Positions 52,686 through 60,987 of a stretch of DNA of 63,882 nt are shown piece by piece (positions within the stretch are counted from its first letter, which is position 1; each line of letters opens with the position of its first letter). This DNA comes from a virus. Below the pieces are notes generated by a model that was given only the letters and a program-made list of their open reading frames with translations, searched no databases and was not told the DNA's origin. The DNA lies in the IMG/VR virus record IMGVR_UViG_3300017917_002193, positions 1-63,882 of that record, one strand, 5' to 3'. A program made the translations under genes and the position numbers.

Positions 52686-53012
52686 ATGATGAGAAAAAAG
52701 CGTTCGGATCGTACTCACGTTGTTTACATGCTGGAGCATGGTGCAGATTTCTACATTGGCGTTACTGCCAAGACTGAAAGTACCCCGCTGAAGTCTGTTA
52801 AGACACGTTGGAACAAACACTGCTATCGTGCCAACACCGAAGACAAGAGCTGGTTGCTGTACGAAAAGCTTCGTGCTCACGACGACGGCTGGACACTGAG
52901 CGTGGTTGCTGTGATCCGCGGCAAAGCCGAGGCTCATGCTCGCGAGCGTGAACTGATCCGTGAACTTCGCCCTAACTTGAACACCGACGTGCGTGTTCGG
53001 CAAAACGGTTGA
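52686..53012 (+). CDS. Small GIY-YIG endonuclease
   Basis: 108 aa from the first of two adjacent ATGs; the longer ORF overlaps the promoter. VVYMLEHGADFYIGVT gives the VYM...YIG halves of the GIY-YIG motif (about 13-25), with an Arg helix (VKTRWNKHCYRAN) and Glu (ERELIRELRP) later, as in single-domain GIY-YIG nucleases. No DNA-binding accessory domain. It may act on host DNA or as a selfish element. Confidence 0.82.
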   Translation: MMRKKRSDRTHVVYMLEHGADFYIGVTAKTESTPLKSVKTRWNKHCYRANTEDKSWLLYEKLRAHDDGWTLSVVAVIRGKAEAHARERELIRELRPNLNTDVRVRQNG

Positions 53013-53037
53013 CCAAAAATCACCGTTTTGCTATAAT
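53009..53037 (+). promoter_or_regulatory. TTGACC-family early promoter
   Basis: TTGACC (53009-53014), 17 bases ending TTTTGC, TATAAT (53032-53037). Overlaps the GIY-YIG stop. Confidence 0.82.
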
Positions 53038-53062
53038 ATACACATACTGAAAAGGAGCTAAG

Positions 53063-53311
53063 ATGTTTGCAAAACAAAGTGAACTGGTTGAATTCCGCGG
53101 AGAAGAATTTGAACGATTTCACGGTAGCCCGTTTGATCGTGGATCTGCTGACAGCTGGTATAATCGTCCGCAAGACCCGCATTGGTGGCCCGAAGGCACT
53201 TACAATGGTGCTCGAGTTGAAGCTCAGGACATGAGCCTGGCTGAGATGCGAGCATACTATGCCGGCTACGAGTACAATGAAGAATTTGGTGGCAAGAAAG
53301 AGTGGGATTGA
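53063..53311 (+). CDS. Small early acidic protein
   Basis: 82 aa behind AAAAGGAG. Trp/Glu/Gly-rich with WYNRPQDPHWWPEGTYNGA. Unknown; one base separates its stop from the next ATG. Confidence 0.62.
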   Translation: MFAKQSELVEFRGEEFERFHGSPFDRGSADSWYNRPQDPHWWPEGTYNGARVEAQDMSLAEMRAYYAGYEYNEEFGGKKEWD

Positions 53312-53312
53312 T

Positions 53313-53498
53313 ATGCGTCCAGAAGAATTCAAATACTGCCAGCGAGCCATGCTGGAACTTGAGAAACCGCTGACAGTGATGCAACGTATCAAAATTCAGC
53401 GCACTGTGGCACAGATCATGGAGCGCAGTGCCGCCAAACTGGAGGAAACCTTTGTTGCAGACGTGGAAGACAAGCTCTACGCTGTGGAAAACGGTTGA
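53313..53498 (+). CDS. Small helical early protein
   Basis: 61 aa from ATG right after the previous stop; the longer ORF is rejected. Fully helical with Leu/Arg/Glu heptads. Unknown. Confidence 0.58.
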   Translation: MRPEEFKYCQRAMLELEKPLTVMQRIKIQRTVAQIMERSAAKLEETFVADVEDKLYAVENG

Positions 53499-53523
53499 CC
53501 AATAATTCCCATTTTGCTATAAT
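53495..53523 (+). promoter_or_regulatory. TTGACC-family early promoter
   Basis: TTGACC (53495-53500), 17 bases ending TTTTGC, TATAAT (53518-53523), overlapping the preceding stop codon. Confidence 0.82.
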
Positions 53524-53553
53524 AGAAGTATAGTAAGAAACAAGGAACCAGAA

Positions 53554-53838
53554 ATGCGCAAGCCACGTTTGATTGAAGGATTTAATAACAGTCAACGCAT
53601 TCGCGTGATAATTGACGGTGTAGGGTTTTACACTACTGTAGGCGGCACCGAAGACATCTGTACTCGCAAACATCGCATGGCAGTGCAGACAGCTTTGATC
53701 AACCTCAGCTCCGACCGTCAGACAGCGTTTATTCGTTGCACTTCAAGGCCTACTGGGTTTGGGTTCAATTACAATTACTACGAAGGTACCGTTGACAACA
53801 ATGCTTGCACTGTGCCCGTTCAAGTTGATCTGATTTAA
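53554..53838 (+). CDS. Small early beta-rich protein
   Basis: 94 aa behind AAGGAA. IRVIIDGVGFYTTVGG and FIRCTSRPTGFGFNYNYYEG suggest a beta barrel. Followed 11 bases later by another early gene. Unknown. Confidence 0.6.
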   Translation: MRKPRLIEGFNNSQRIRVIIDGVGFYTTVGGTEDICTRKHRMAVQTALINLSSDRQTAFIRCTSRPTGFGFNYNYYEGTVDNNACTVPVQVDLI

Positions 53839-53849
53839 GGAGAAACACT

Positions 53850-54278
53850 ATGACCATGCCCGCTGGCAAATATTACATTGGTGACCTGTGCTACGTCATG
53901 CATGACGAGTGGGACGAGTGCTGTGACTTGTTTTTTCCGCCTGGGGACAACATTGGTCGTGGCAAAGAAGGCGAGTTCACTCTCAAGGACGGTCGACGCT
54001 TTGCCAGCTTTGGTACTGCCTACGGTGATGGCATGTATCGTAGCAATGTTGGTACCGAGCACTGTGTGGATTCTGGCTCAATTGGCTGTATCCGTGTTGA
54101 CGACATTCGCGACACTACTTACAACCAAGATCGCATCAGCCAACTGGGCGCCATTGTGGATTTTGATCGACCGTTTGAAGTGTCAGAAGATCAAGGGTTA
54201 CTGATGTTTGGGCACGTGCAGATTGAAACTGCTGACGAAGAAGAAGAATTTGACTGTTTTGACGACGAGGAAATTTAA
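53850..54278 (+). CDS. Early protein with YIGDLCYV motif
   Basis: 142 aa behind AAGGAG. AGKYYIGDLCYVMHDEWDEC opens a compact beta domain found in many phage and some bacterial small proteins (from memory). The C-terminus is very acidic. Function unknown. Confidence 0.65.
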   Translation: MTMPAGKYYIGDLCYVMHDEWDECCDLFFPPGDNIGRGKEGEFTLKDGRRFASFGTAYGDGMYRSNVGTEHCVDSGSIGCIRVDDIRDTTYNQDRISQLGAIVDFDRPFEVSEDQGLLMFGHVQIETADEEEEFDCFDDEEI

Positions 54279-54280
54279 TT

Positions 54281-54781
54281 ATGGCAACTTGGACTGTATC
54301 ACCACACTACAAAAAGTCTTGCGAAGAGCATGAACATTATACCAAAGATGGTATGACTATTATTCGCAAGACAGGGTTTCGTGGCGCTAGTTTTATTGTA
54401 GAAACTTCAGACGATAATCCCCCGGAATTTGAGTTTGATTTTGTGCCCGGTGGCGATGGCTCCAAGGACAGCATTGACATGTACAATTGCTGGGGCAACA
54501 ACATTGAAAATGTCGAACTTGACTCAATGTGGGACGGTTGCTGGGAAGATATTGTTTACCCCGACGATATGGACGAAGAGGAACAAGAGCGGCTGGCAGA
54601 GCGTATTGAAGAAGAAGGCGATGTCTATGACGTGCTGGAAAATCAAGAAGGCTGGAGTCAAAACGAATCCCAAGCTTGGATCTGGGGTCCGATTGAAATT
54701 TGCAACGAAGCTGGCGAACGAGTTCGCATCATTATTGCAGACGAAGATGGCAATGTAACTGACTTTGAAACAGAGGAATAA
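54281..54781 (+). CDS. Highly acidic early protein, possible DNA mimic
   Basis: 166 aa with a large excess of Asp and Glu (DDMDEEEQERLAERIEEEGD near residue 105) and few basic residues. Early phage proteins of this type can mimic DNA and block host nucleases, but no specific family is recognised. Confidence 0.6.
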   Translation: MATWTVSPHYKKSCEEHEHYTKDGMTIIRKTGFRGASFIVETSDDNPPEFEFDFVPGGDGSKDSIDMYNCWGNNIENVELDSMWDGCWEDIVYPDDMDEEEQERLAERIEEEGDVYDVLENQEGWSQNESQAWIWGPIEICNEAGERVRIIIADEDGNVTDFETEE

Positions 54782-54782
54782 A

Positions 54783-54926
54783 ATGTACGCATACAATGTT
54801 CGAGTTTTTCTTAGCAACTCTAACTGGGTTGACACTGTGATCCGAGCCGATACTTGGTTCAATGCCGTCAAGCTAGCCGAAGGTCAAAGCCCAATTGGCC
54901 GTGCTACGTTCCTGAGCGAAGCCTAA
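54783..54926 (+). CDS. Very small early protein
   Basis: 47 aa, MYAYNVRVFLSNSNWVDTVI then a helix and GRATFLSEA. It begins one base after the preceding stop and is followed by a promoter. Unknown. Confidence 0.55.
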   Translation: MYAYNVRVFLSNSNWVDTVIRADTWFNAVKLAEGQSPIGRATFLSEA

Positions 54927-54931
54927 AAATA

Positions 54932-54960
54932 TTGACCAGTGCTGGCAAAGAGCATACAAT
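54932..54960 (+). promoter_or_regulatory. TTGACC-family early promoter
   Basis: TTGACC (54932-54937), 17 bases, TACAAT (54955-54960). Confidence 0.75.
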
Positions 54961-54986
54961 AAGACACTTACCGAGAGGATTTTATT

Positions 54987-55370
54987 GTGGAATTTTTACC
55001 AGTACTGGAACTCATTGACCGGCTATGCATTGCTAGAGTCAAATATCAACGCACCAACGGTGCAAACCAAACTGAACTTGACTGGTACGAAGACAAGTAT
55101 CGTCAACTGCCGCAAAGTGCAGAGCTTGAATACAATGTGGCAGAGATGACCAAAATCCACAATGCTATTTGGGACCTTGAGTGGCAGTTAAAAAGTGGTG
55201 TAGAAGATCAACTTCCATTAGACGAAATTGGTCGACGTGCTATCCGGATTCGTGATCACAACAACCGTCGTATCACTTTTAAAAACAGTATCGCAACCTT
55301 GCTGGGGCACCCAGTAAAGGAAATCAAACACAACCATCTCAGCGACGACAACAATTTGAGAAATGGCTAA
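54987..55370 (+). CDS. Early hypothetical protein, GTG start
   Basis: 127 aa starting at GTG behind GAGAGGA. Two long helices (VLELIDRLCIARVKYQRTNG; VAEMTKIHNAIWDLEWQL). It resembles small phage proteins that pair helices as dimers; function unknown. Overlaps the next gene by 8 bases. Confidence 0.62.
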   Translation: MEFLPVLELIDRLCIARVKYQRTNGANQTELDWYEDKYRQLPQSAELEYNVAEMTKIHNAIWDLEWQLKSGVEDQLPLDEIGRRAIRIRDHNNRRITFKNSIATLLGHPVKEIKHNHLSDDNNLRNG

Positions 55371-55932
55371 GATCAGCAAAAGCCCCGATCGCTACACTTT
55401 TCAATCCCAGAACTACAAGCAAAAGCTAGTGGACCCTGATCCTGAAAAGAGAGAAGCGGCACAAGCCATGTTAGAGTACTACGCTCAGTGGAAAGCTGAT
55501 GCCGACGTGCGCGAACTTGATCACGAGTGGCAACAGAACAACATGGAATATGACCTACGCACCACTGAGTGGATTTTGGAAAAGGTACGGGCCAGCGATC
55601 AATACGCACAGAACCTGTATGCGGCTATATGCAACAATGACTTCGTCAAGAACGATGTGTTTCCTATCTTGAAAGATCAACGTTGGAGTGCTAGCTGGAG
55701 ATACGCAGGCGGTATTATTGCTGACATGCGCCAAGAAGGTGACTACATTGATTGGTACTGCTCGGGCATTGTTGGTGAAGTTGGCGACGAAGAATTCCAG
55801 CACATGAGCAAGGAAGCTCAGGAATCATACCTCTATGCCAAAAACAATTTTGTCAGTGAAAGTGTTGTGACTGATGAGATCCGAGAAGACCTATTTCGGC
55901 TGGGTTGGATAGTGGTTGACCAAGAAGAATAA
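55363..55932 (+). CDS. Early hypothetical protein
   Basis: 189 aa, acidic and helical in the first half (WKADADVRELDHEWQQNN), then WRYAGGIIADMRQEGDYIDW and a C-terminal helix-strand ending IVVDQEE. No catalytic motif. Last of the early small-gene cluster. Confidence 0.62.
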   Translation: MAKISKSPDRYTFQSQNYKQKLVDPDPEKREAAQAMLEYYAQWKADADVRELDHEWQQNNMEYDLRTTEWILEKVRASDQYAQNLYAAICNNDFVKNDVFPILKDQRWSASWRYAGGIIADMRQEGDYIDWYCSGIVGEVGDEEFQHMSKEAQESYLYAKNNFVSESVVTDEIREDLFRLGWIVVDQEE

Positions 55933-56000
55933 GTATATACTGAGAGTTATTGCTGTCTAAAGCAAACAAGTGTTCTGGACGAGAAGGGTAATCGACCGTG

Positions 56001-56606
56001 TTAGGCCATAGCCCACCCCTTAGAAGTTTTTAGAAATCCTTTTATAAGTGCTTGGACACTACCACTACCTGAAATCTGACTAAATTCAGTTTTAGTCAGA
56101 TTTTTTATTTCCCCTGTTAATAAATTTTTAAAGGCATACAGAGTAGGATCATACCTTGAATGTTCTGCTCCTTTTCGACCCATTTTCTTTCTTGTTGTGT
56201 CGCTATGAGTTTTACCATACATAGGATTGTTGGGACCGCTTCTATCGTTTTCTTGGTGCCATTCTATTTTGCGTTGACGCATTGACTCAAGTTTAATCGG
56301 ATCCCAAACTTTACCGATAGTTCCCTCGCCGCCATCTGTCTTATTATGTAAGATACCGGTATTCGTGTTTTTTCGACCATACCATTTAATCATCCTACGC
56401 TCAATGGCGAGAGCACCTAACTCGGTTAGATTTTGTTCAAGTACTACAATCTTGGTTAAGTCATTAGGAACGGATACAGAATGATCTTTACTCCAGGCAC
56501 GATTGCCTATGCCTTTTCCTATGTAATAAGGAGTATCGTTTGATTTGCGAATGTATGCGTAAACATAAAACCCGTTAGGCAAATGTTTAGGTGAATAAAT
56601 ACTCAT
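56001..56606 (-). CDS. GIY-YIG homing-type endonuclease with NUMOD3-like repeat
   Basis: 201 aa. [19 protein letters not shown] (about 14-32) is the GIY-YIG core; [16 protein letters not shown] carries the catalytic Glu region. [20 protein letters not shown] (about 127-146) is a NUMOD3 DNA-binding repeat, as in T4 Seg enzymes. It sits on the reverse strand just upstream of the tmRNA gene, a typical site for a freestanding homing endonuclease. Confidence 0.9.
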   Translation of the reverse strand: MSIYSPKHLPNGFYVYAYIRKSNDTPYYIGKGIGNRAWSKDHSVSVPNDLTKIVVLEQNLTELGALAIERRMIKWYGRKNTNTGILHNKTDGGEGTIGKVWDPIKLESMRQRKIEWHQENDRSGPNNPMYGKTHSDTTRKKMGRKGAEHSRYDPTLYAFKNLLTGEIKNLTKTEFSQISGSGSVQALIKGFLKTSKGWAMA

Positions 56607-56687
56607 GCTGTAACTCCAATCAGTTATAGAGTAGTTGGGATTGTCCAGATCCGCGAACTACATCTTTATTTATGCCAATTTATCGTG

Positions 56688-56693
56688 TATAAT
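56688..56693 (+). promoter_or_regulatory. -10 box of the tmRNA promoter
   Basis: TATAAT, preceded directly by TG. No clear -35 box at the right distance; transcription would start near 56700. Confidence 0.5.
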
Positions 56694-56699
56694 AGAGTT

Positions 56700-56968
56700 T
56701 AATGGTAGTAAACTGATTATCAGAAATGGTTGTAAGACGCGGGGGCAGTGCCCGCCAGGTCCACCATAAAAGTTGTGACAGAGTTTTTATGATGGGCCTG
56801 ACACAGGATCGATTACGACAGGAGTAAGGTATTTTGGCTACTCGGTAGGCGATGACCGTAAATCAAGCAAAAAAGATAGACGCAAACGACAACGTTTACG
56901 CATTGGCAGCCTGATAAAGGCTTCCTAGGGTTTTGCCGGGTTCCTAGTAACAGAATACCCGGCACTTC
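56700..56968 (+). ncRNA. ssrA: Circularly permuted, two-piece tmRNA (ssrA)
   Basis: The 3' acceptor piece comes first: P2 strand GTTGTAA (56729-56735), T arm GCGGG-7-CCCGC (56739-56755), acceptor CAGGTCC (56756-56762), then A and CCA (56764-56766). A 27-base linker (56767-56793) follows. The coding piece starts with GGGCCTG (56794-56800), which pairs with the acceptor with one G-U, and has TTACGAC (56813-56819) for P2. The tag frame 56882-56911 reads ANDNVYALAA, ending TGA TAA. A pseudoknot pairs CTAGG (56925-56929) with CCTAG (56943-56947) and GCCGGGT (56935-56941) with ACCCGGC (56957-56963). Exact ends are estimated. Confidence 0.9.
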
Positions 56969-56974
56969 TACGTC

Positions 56975-57550
56975 ATGCTAACAATCAACAAACTACCCAT
57001 AGCCATAGTTGGCAATTATCGAACTGGTTCTTCTGTGCTGGGCAGAACGTTGGCACAACAACACAGTGTACCTTGGCTTCCTGAACCCTATCATAGACCG
57101 CACATTCGTAACCAGCTGGAGCAATGCTACAACACCGGAGTGCCGTATGTTACCAAATTCATAGTAGACCAGTTGACTGGTGCAGATATATATCAAAAAG
57201 TCTTGGCGTCAGATTGTTACAAAATTAGAATCACAAGAAGAGATTTGCTAGCCCAGGTCGTCAGCTACTACATTGCATCACAGAAAAATACTTGGGTGCA
57301 AAAATCCAAAACAGTGCCCAGCTATAATGTTGAAATCAATGCTGACCGTATGAAACAGTTGGCCAGCACAATCATTAGAAACAATGCGCTACTAATGTCG
57401 TTGAACGTTGAATTTGATCTTGATGTTGTGTACGAAGATCTTGATTTTGACGAAGACGGCAGTTACAAAACCACACCACCTGAAAACTTTGATGCAGTAG
57501 TTGAGTTAGCGCAGATAACTATTGAACAACTACAACATGACTGCATTTAA
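56975..57550 (+). CDS. Sulfotransferase-like P-loop protein
   Basis: 191 aa. IVGNYRTGSS (11-20) is the 5'-phosphosulfate-binding loop of PAPS-dependent sulfotransferases, and KIRITRRDLLAQVVSYYIAS (about 79-98) fits the 3'-phosphate site (R...S). It begins right after the tmRNA and is coupled to the next gene. It may sulfate a glycan; substrate unknown. Confidence 0.72.
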   Translation: MLTINKLPIAIVGNYRTGSSVLGRTLAQQHSVPWLPEPYHRPHIRNQLEQCYNTGVPYVTKFIVDQLTGADIYQKVLASDCYKIRITRRDLLAQVVSYYIASQKNTWVQKSKTVPSYNVEINADRMKQLASTIIRNNALLMSLNVEFDLDVVYEDLDFDEDGSYKTTPPENFDAVVELAQITIEQLQHDCI

Positions 57551-58730
57551 CTTCAACAGACCACGCCTGCTCAAAAACGATCGTAACCTTTATGTGCTAC
57601 GCAGACCTCCCAATCAAGATGAATTTACCTTTGAGTTATTGATTGAACTCCTGGAGTCCATGAGCTACGACTTTGAAGCCTATTACATATGGTCTAATCC
57701 GCCCAGCGACCTTGAAGCGTTTTTGACCACTAGAGAATTTTCCCGTCCCAATGTTGTAATAGGTATCAAAGATACCTTGGACATGTGGACTGAATTCAAC
57801 TACTGGCAAGACACAGTGATGCCCGGGGTGGCATTGCTGGATCGTATGGCACAGCAACATCCAGACAAAAACTTTGTTGTTTTTACCAGTTTGGAAAACA
57901 TAAAAGCCGAGCCTGTCACTGCTGACAATTTGCAGTTTGTACAGTGGGGCGGTGATTTATCAAACCAAGCCGCACTGTACCAGGTCCTGGAGCCAGTGCT
58001 GGACAAAAACTTTGATTCACAAAAAACATTTATTAGTTTGAACCGCAACCGTCGCGAACATCGTCTTGTGACTCTGAGTTATTTGTTTGGACTTGGTTAC
58101 GATCAGCACGGGTACATTTCCTATTTGTCACAGAGATCTGAAATCAAAAAACTAGACAGTTTGCTGGATTGTATTCCTTGGCAGTTTTTGGAACGTCAAG
58201 AAGCTGTAAGGGATCACATGATGGAAGGATACAAAATTGTCAACCACAACAAAGATCTCTATGTAGAAGATTACAACATCTACCGTCAGACTAACGACAA
58301 CATCACCAACTTTAACAGCAATCTTCGTCCACTGTATCAAAACAGCTTCTTTGAAATTGTATCTGAAACAGAATTTTCATCGCCTAGTTTCCTAGTTACT
58401 GAAAAAACAGCCAATGCAATATATGCCTGTAACTTTTTTATCATACTGTCGGGCCAAGGAGCAGTGCAACACTTTAAAGACATTGGCTTTGACATGTTTG
58501 ACGATGTCATTGATCACAGCTATGACAGTATAAGCAACCCCATAGACAGAATAGCACTGGCCATAGATCGCAATCAGCGATTGTTTACTGACCCAGACTA
58601 TGTCAAAGATGCATGGATACGCAACCAGCATCGATTTGAAAGCAATATAACCGTGGCCAACGAAATCATGTTTGATTGGTACCGTGATCGCGCACGACAG
58701 CAATTTGATCAAATAAAGTGGCGCACATGA
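57537..58730 (+). CDS. GT10/GT-B-like glycosyltransferase-family protein
   Basis: 397 aa from ATG 57537; the longer ORF begins with TTG inside the previous gene. FISLNRNRREHRLVTLSYL is the lobe linker and SETEFSSPSFLVTEKTANAI, then QHFKDIGFDMFDDVIDHSYD, is the shared donor-binding block. It shares 14 bases with the sulfotransferase-like gene. The sugar is unknown. Confidence 0.66.
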   Translation: MTAFNFNRPRLLKNDRNLYVLRRPPNQDEFTFELLIELLESMSYDFEAYYIWSNPPSDLEAFLTTREFSRPNVVIGIKDTLDMWTEFNYWQDTVMPGVALLDRMAQQHPDKNFVVFTSLENIKAEPVTADNLQFVQWGGDLSNQAALYQVLEPVLDKNFDSQKTFISLNRNRREHRLVTLSYLFGLGYDQHGYISYLSQRSEIKKLDSLLDCIPWQFLERQEAVRDHMMEGYKIVNHNKDLYVEDYNIYRQTNDNITNFNSNLRPLYQNSFFEIVSETEFSSPSFLVTEKTANAIYACNFFIILSGQGAVQHFKDIGFDMFDDVIDHSYDSISNPIDRIALAIDRNQRLFTDPDYVKDAWIRNQHRFESNITVANEIMFDWYRDRARQQFDQIKWRT

Positions 58731-58735
58731 TGTTC

Positions 58736-58743
58736 TATAAGTA
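58736..58743 (+). promoter_or_regulatory. Variant late promoter (TATAAGTA)
   Basis: One mismatch to TATAAATA, 8 bases before ATG 58752. Confidence 0.35.
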
Positions 58744-58751
58744 TTCTTATC

Positions 58752-59855
58752 ATGTCCAATAAATTTTGCCGCTTTTTAAGCAACGGATACAAAATCAATG
58801 TTGATTGGCAAGGCCTGACATGGAGTCCTTGTTGCTTTTACAGCAAAAAAGTGCCGCTGTTAGACCAATCGCAGTTTGAACAAGCACTAACTTACACATC
58901 TAGTGCTACAGATTGGTTGCCCGAATGCCATCAATGCCGACTCATGGAACTCAGCGGCGCACCCGGGCTAAGTCCAAGATTGTCAAGCTTTCAAAAAATA
59001 CACACTGACATTGATGATGGGGTGTGCGGCGCATTAGAACTCAACTTGGACCTAGCTTGCAATGCGGCATGCTTGAGCTGTGGGCCTTATGCCAGCACTA
59101 CTTGGCAAAAGTATGAGATCAAACATCAACTCACTGATCAGCGTCGTGTAAAAAATTACGCCAACAACTACTTACAACAACTGTTGAACACTGTACCGCT
59201 GGACTCAGTACAGAATTTGTTTTTGCTGGGCGGTGAACCACTGTACAGCCCAACTAACTTGACATTACTCAAGCATTTGCATCAGGTACACCCGGCGCTG
59301 GACCAGGTAACATTACAATACCAAACCAATGCTAGTATCATCCCCAGCGCCGAAGTAATTGAACTTTGGAAAGGTTTCAAGTCTGTGGTCATCAGCATGA
59401 GTTTAGACGGCGTAGGAGAACGATTCAATTATCTACGCTGGCCGTTGAAGTGGCACAGAGTTGAACGAACTGTTGATTTCTTGTTGAACAATACCGATGT
59501 GCTGTTCAATGTCAATGCCACCATTAGCCCACTAAACGTGTGGTACTTTGATGAAATTGAGCAGTGGGCCATTAGTGCCATACCGCGTGACAGATTTGTC
59601 AAACGACTGCATTGGCCAGTTCGTCCCAATCGTTGCATGGCTCCCATGGACTTAAACATGACCACATTGGCATTGCGCCAAGCTGTGATAGAAAAATACG
59701 GTAGTGAACACACCTTGGCCAAGGTGTTCAGTAATCTTGAGTTGGTAAAAAATTATCAACCCATGTTTGAACACATTGAACGCCATGATCAAATACGCAG
59801 ACTGAGCTGGCGCAAAACTTTTCCCGAGGCAGTGAAATACTATGATATCATATGA
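58752..59855 (+). CDS. Radical SAM protein with twitch-like Cys regions
   Basis: 367 aa. ACNAACLSCG places Cys103, 107 and 110 in CX3CX2C. Upstream Cys pairs (SPCCFY at 26-29; PECHQC at 57-62) may hold an auxiliary cluster. LFLLGGEPLYSPTN is the SAM-binding GGE motif. It overlaps the PP-loop gene by 14 bases, suggesting a joint pathway, perhaps peptide or sugar modification. Confidence 0.87.
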   Translation: MSNKFCRFLSNGYKINVDWQGLTWSPCCFYSKKVPLLDQSQFEQALTYTSSATDWLPECHQCRLMELSGAPGLSPRLSSFQKIHTDIDDGVCGALELNLDLACNAACLSCGPYASTTWQKYEIKHQLTDQRRVKNYANNYLQQLLNTVPLDSVQNLFLLGGEPLYSPTNLTLLKHLHQVHPALDQVTLQYQTNASIIPSAEVIELWKGFKSVVISMSLDGVGERFNYLRWPLKWHRVERTVDFLLNNTDVLFNVNATISPLNVWYFDEIEQWAISAIPRDRFVKRLHWPVRPNRCMAPMDLNMTTLALRQAVIEKYGSEHTLAKVFSNLELVKNYQPMFEHIERHDQIRRLSWRKTFPEAVKYYDII

Positions 59856-60987
59856 TTCTTATCAATACCGCCTTGGGTATTATGAAGTTGGCAATTTAAA
59901 AATTGTCAACAAAAGTCAAGCCTTGATCGAAGCTACTCGCACTGGCCAAGACGCTCGCTGGAATTTTAACGATGCTGTGTATTCAAAATTTGATTGGACT
60001 GTGCCCATCAATGTATCGTTGCCCGAACTTTATCGAACACGAGCACAACAACTGAGAGATCGTTACGATCATCTCATGCTGTACTACAGTGGCGGTGCCG
60101 ACAGCACCAACGTATTGCATGCCTTTATTGACAACAATATTTTTATTGATGAGATTGTGATGCAGTACCCCAAGCCTATAGAGTCAACCATGAATGACCG
60201 AGACTTGGACAACAACAATTATTTCAGTGAAATTAAGTATGCGGCCATGACGCACTTGGACAAAGTAAAGCATCGCCTAAATCCCAAAACCAACATACGT
60301 GTGTTGGACCAAGCGTTGGACACTACAGAACTGTACAGCAAAGAAGATTGGTTTACAAAATTTCCCTTGGGTACAATGATTACTCCTGCGGCAACTGGAC
60401 GTCAAATCTCTGCCATTATTGATCCTGTGCTGGATCGGTTATACGAGCAAGGTAAAACAGTGGGGCAAATATACGGTGTAGACAAGCCCTTGGTGTCCAT
60501 GGAGAACAATGAGTACTATGCATACTTTGTTGATGCGCACACTACACATGCTGTGCCCACTGGATATGACTTGGGGGACTTGGCCAGCAAGTATTTCTTC
60601 CTGGAGTTTTTTTATTGGACTCCGGACTTGCCCGAAATTGTGATCAAACAGGCACAAGAAATCAAACAAGCGGCAGAAGCCAACTCTGTGGTCAAGTGGC
60701 ACGTGGCCAATTCTAAAAAATTATCCATTGCTGACATGCGTGACATTTTGCACCCAATCATATACTGTGCAGAAGCCAATGCCCGAGTGTTTCAAACCAA
60801 AAAACCTGACAGCAATGTGTACCGACCCATGGACAAGTGGTTCTGGCTGCCAGAGTTTGAGAAGTCGCAACAGAACTACCTCAATGTCATCAAGTACCTT
60901 GGAACAGCAATAGATCCCCGGTATCTAAAGAATCAAAACATCTATGCAGGACTTAATCCCATGCCCAGTAGGAGATACAAACTATGA
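59842..60987 (+). CDS. PP-loop ATP pyrophosphatase (Asn-synthetase-like)
   Basis: 381 aa. LYYSGGADSTNVL (81-93) has the SGGxDS loop that activates a substrate by adenylation. The remainder lacks the zinc cysteines of QueC, so it is not a clear 7-cyano-7-deazaguanine synthase; it is nearer Asn-synthetase-type amidotransferase cores but without an N-terminal glutaminase. It overlaps both neighbours by 4-14 bases. Confidence 0.8.
   Translation: MISYDSYQYRLGYYEVGNLKIVNKSQALIEATRTGQDARWNFNDAVYSKFDWTVPINVSLPELYRTRAQQLRDRYDHLMLYYSGGADSTNVLHAFIDNNIFIDEIVMQYPKPIESTMNDRDLDNNNYFSEIKYAAMTHLDKVKHRLNPKTNIRVLDQALDTTELYSKEDWFTKFPLGTMITPAATGRQISAIIDPVLDRLYEQGKTVGQIYGVDKPLVSMENNEYYAYFVDAHTTHAVPTGYDLGDLASKYFFLEFFYWTPDLPEIVIKQAQEIKQAAEANSVVKWHVANSKKLSIADMRDILHPIIYCAEANARVFQTKKPDSNVYRPMDKWFWLPEFEKSQQNYLNVIKYLGTAIDPRYLKNQNIYAGLNPMPSRRYKL

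Noticed and set aside
55918-55956. Another TTGACC promoter
   Set aside because: TTGACC is present but the nearest -10-like TATACT is only 14 bases away and no forward gene follows.
59842-60987. PP-loop protein as QueC
   Set aside because: It has SGGADS but not the four zinc cysteines of QueC, and it is remote from the queD/queE genes.
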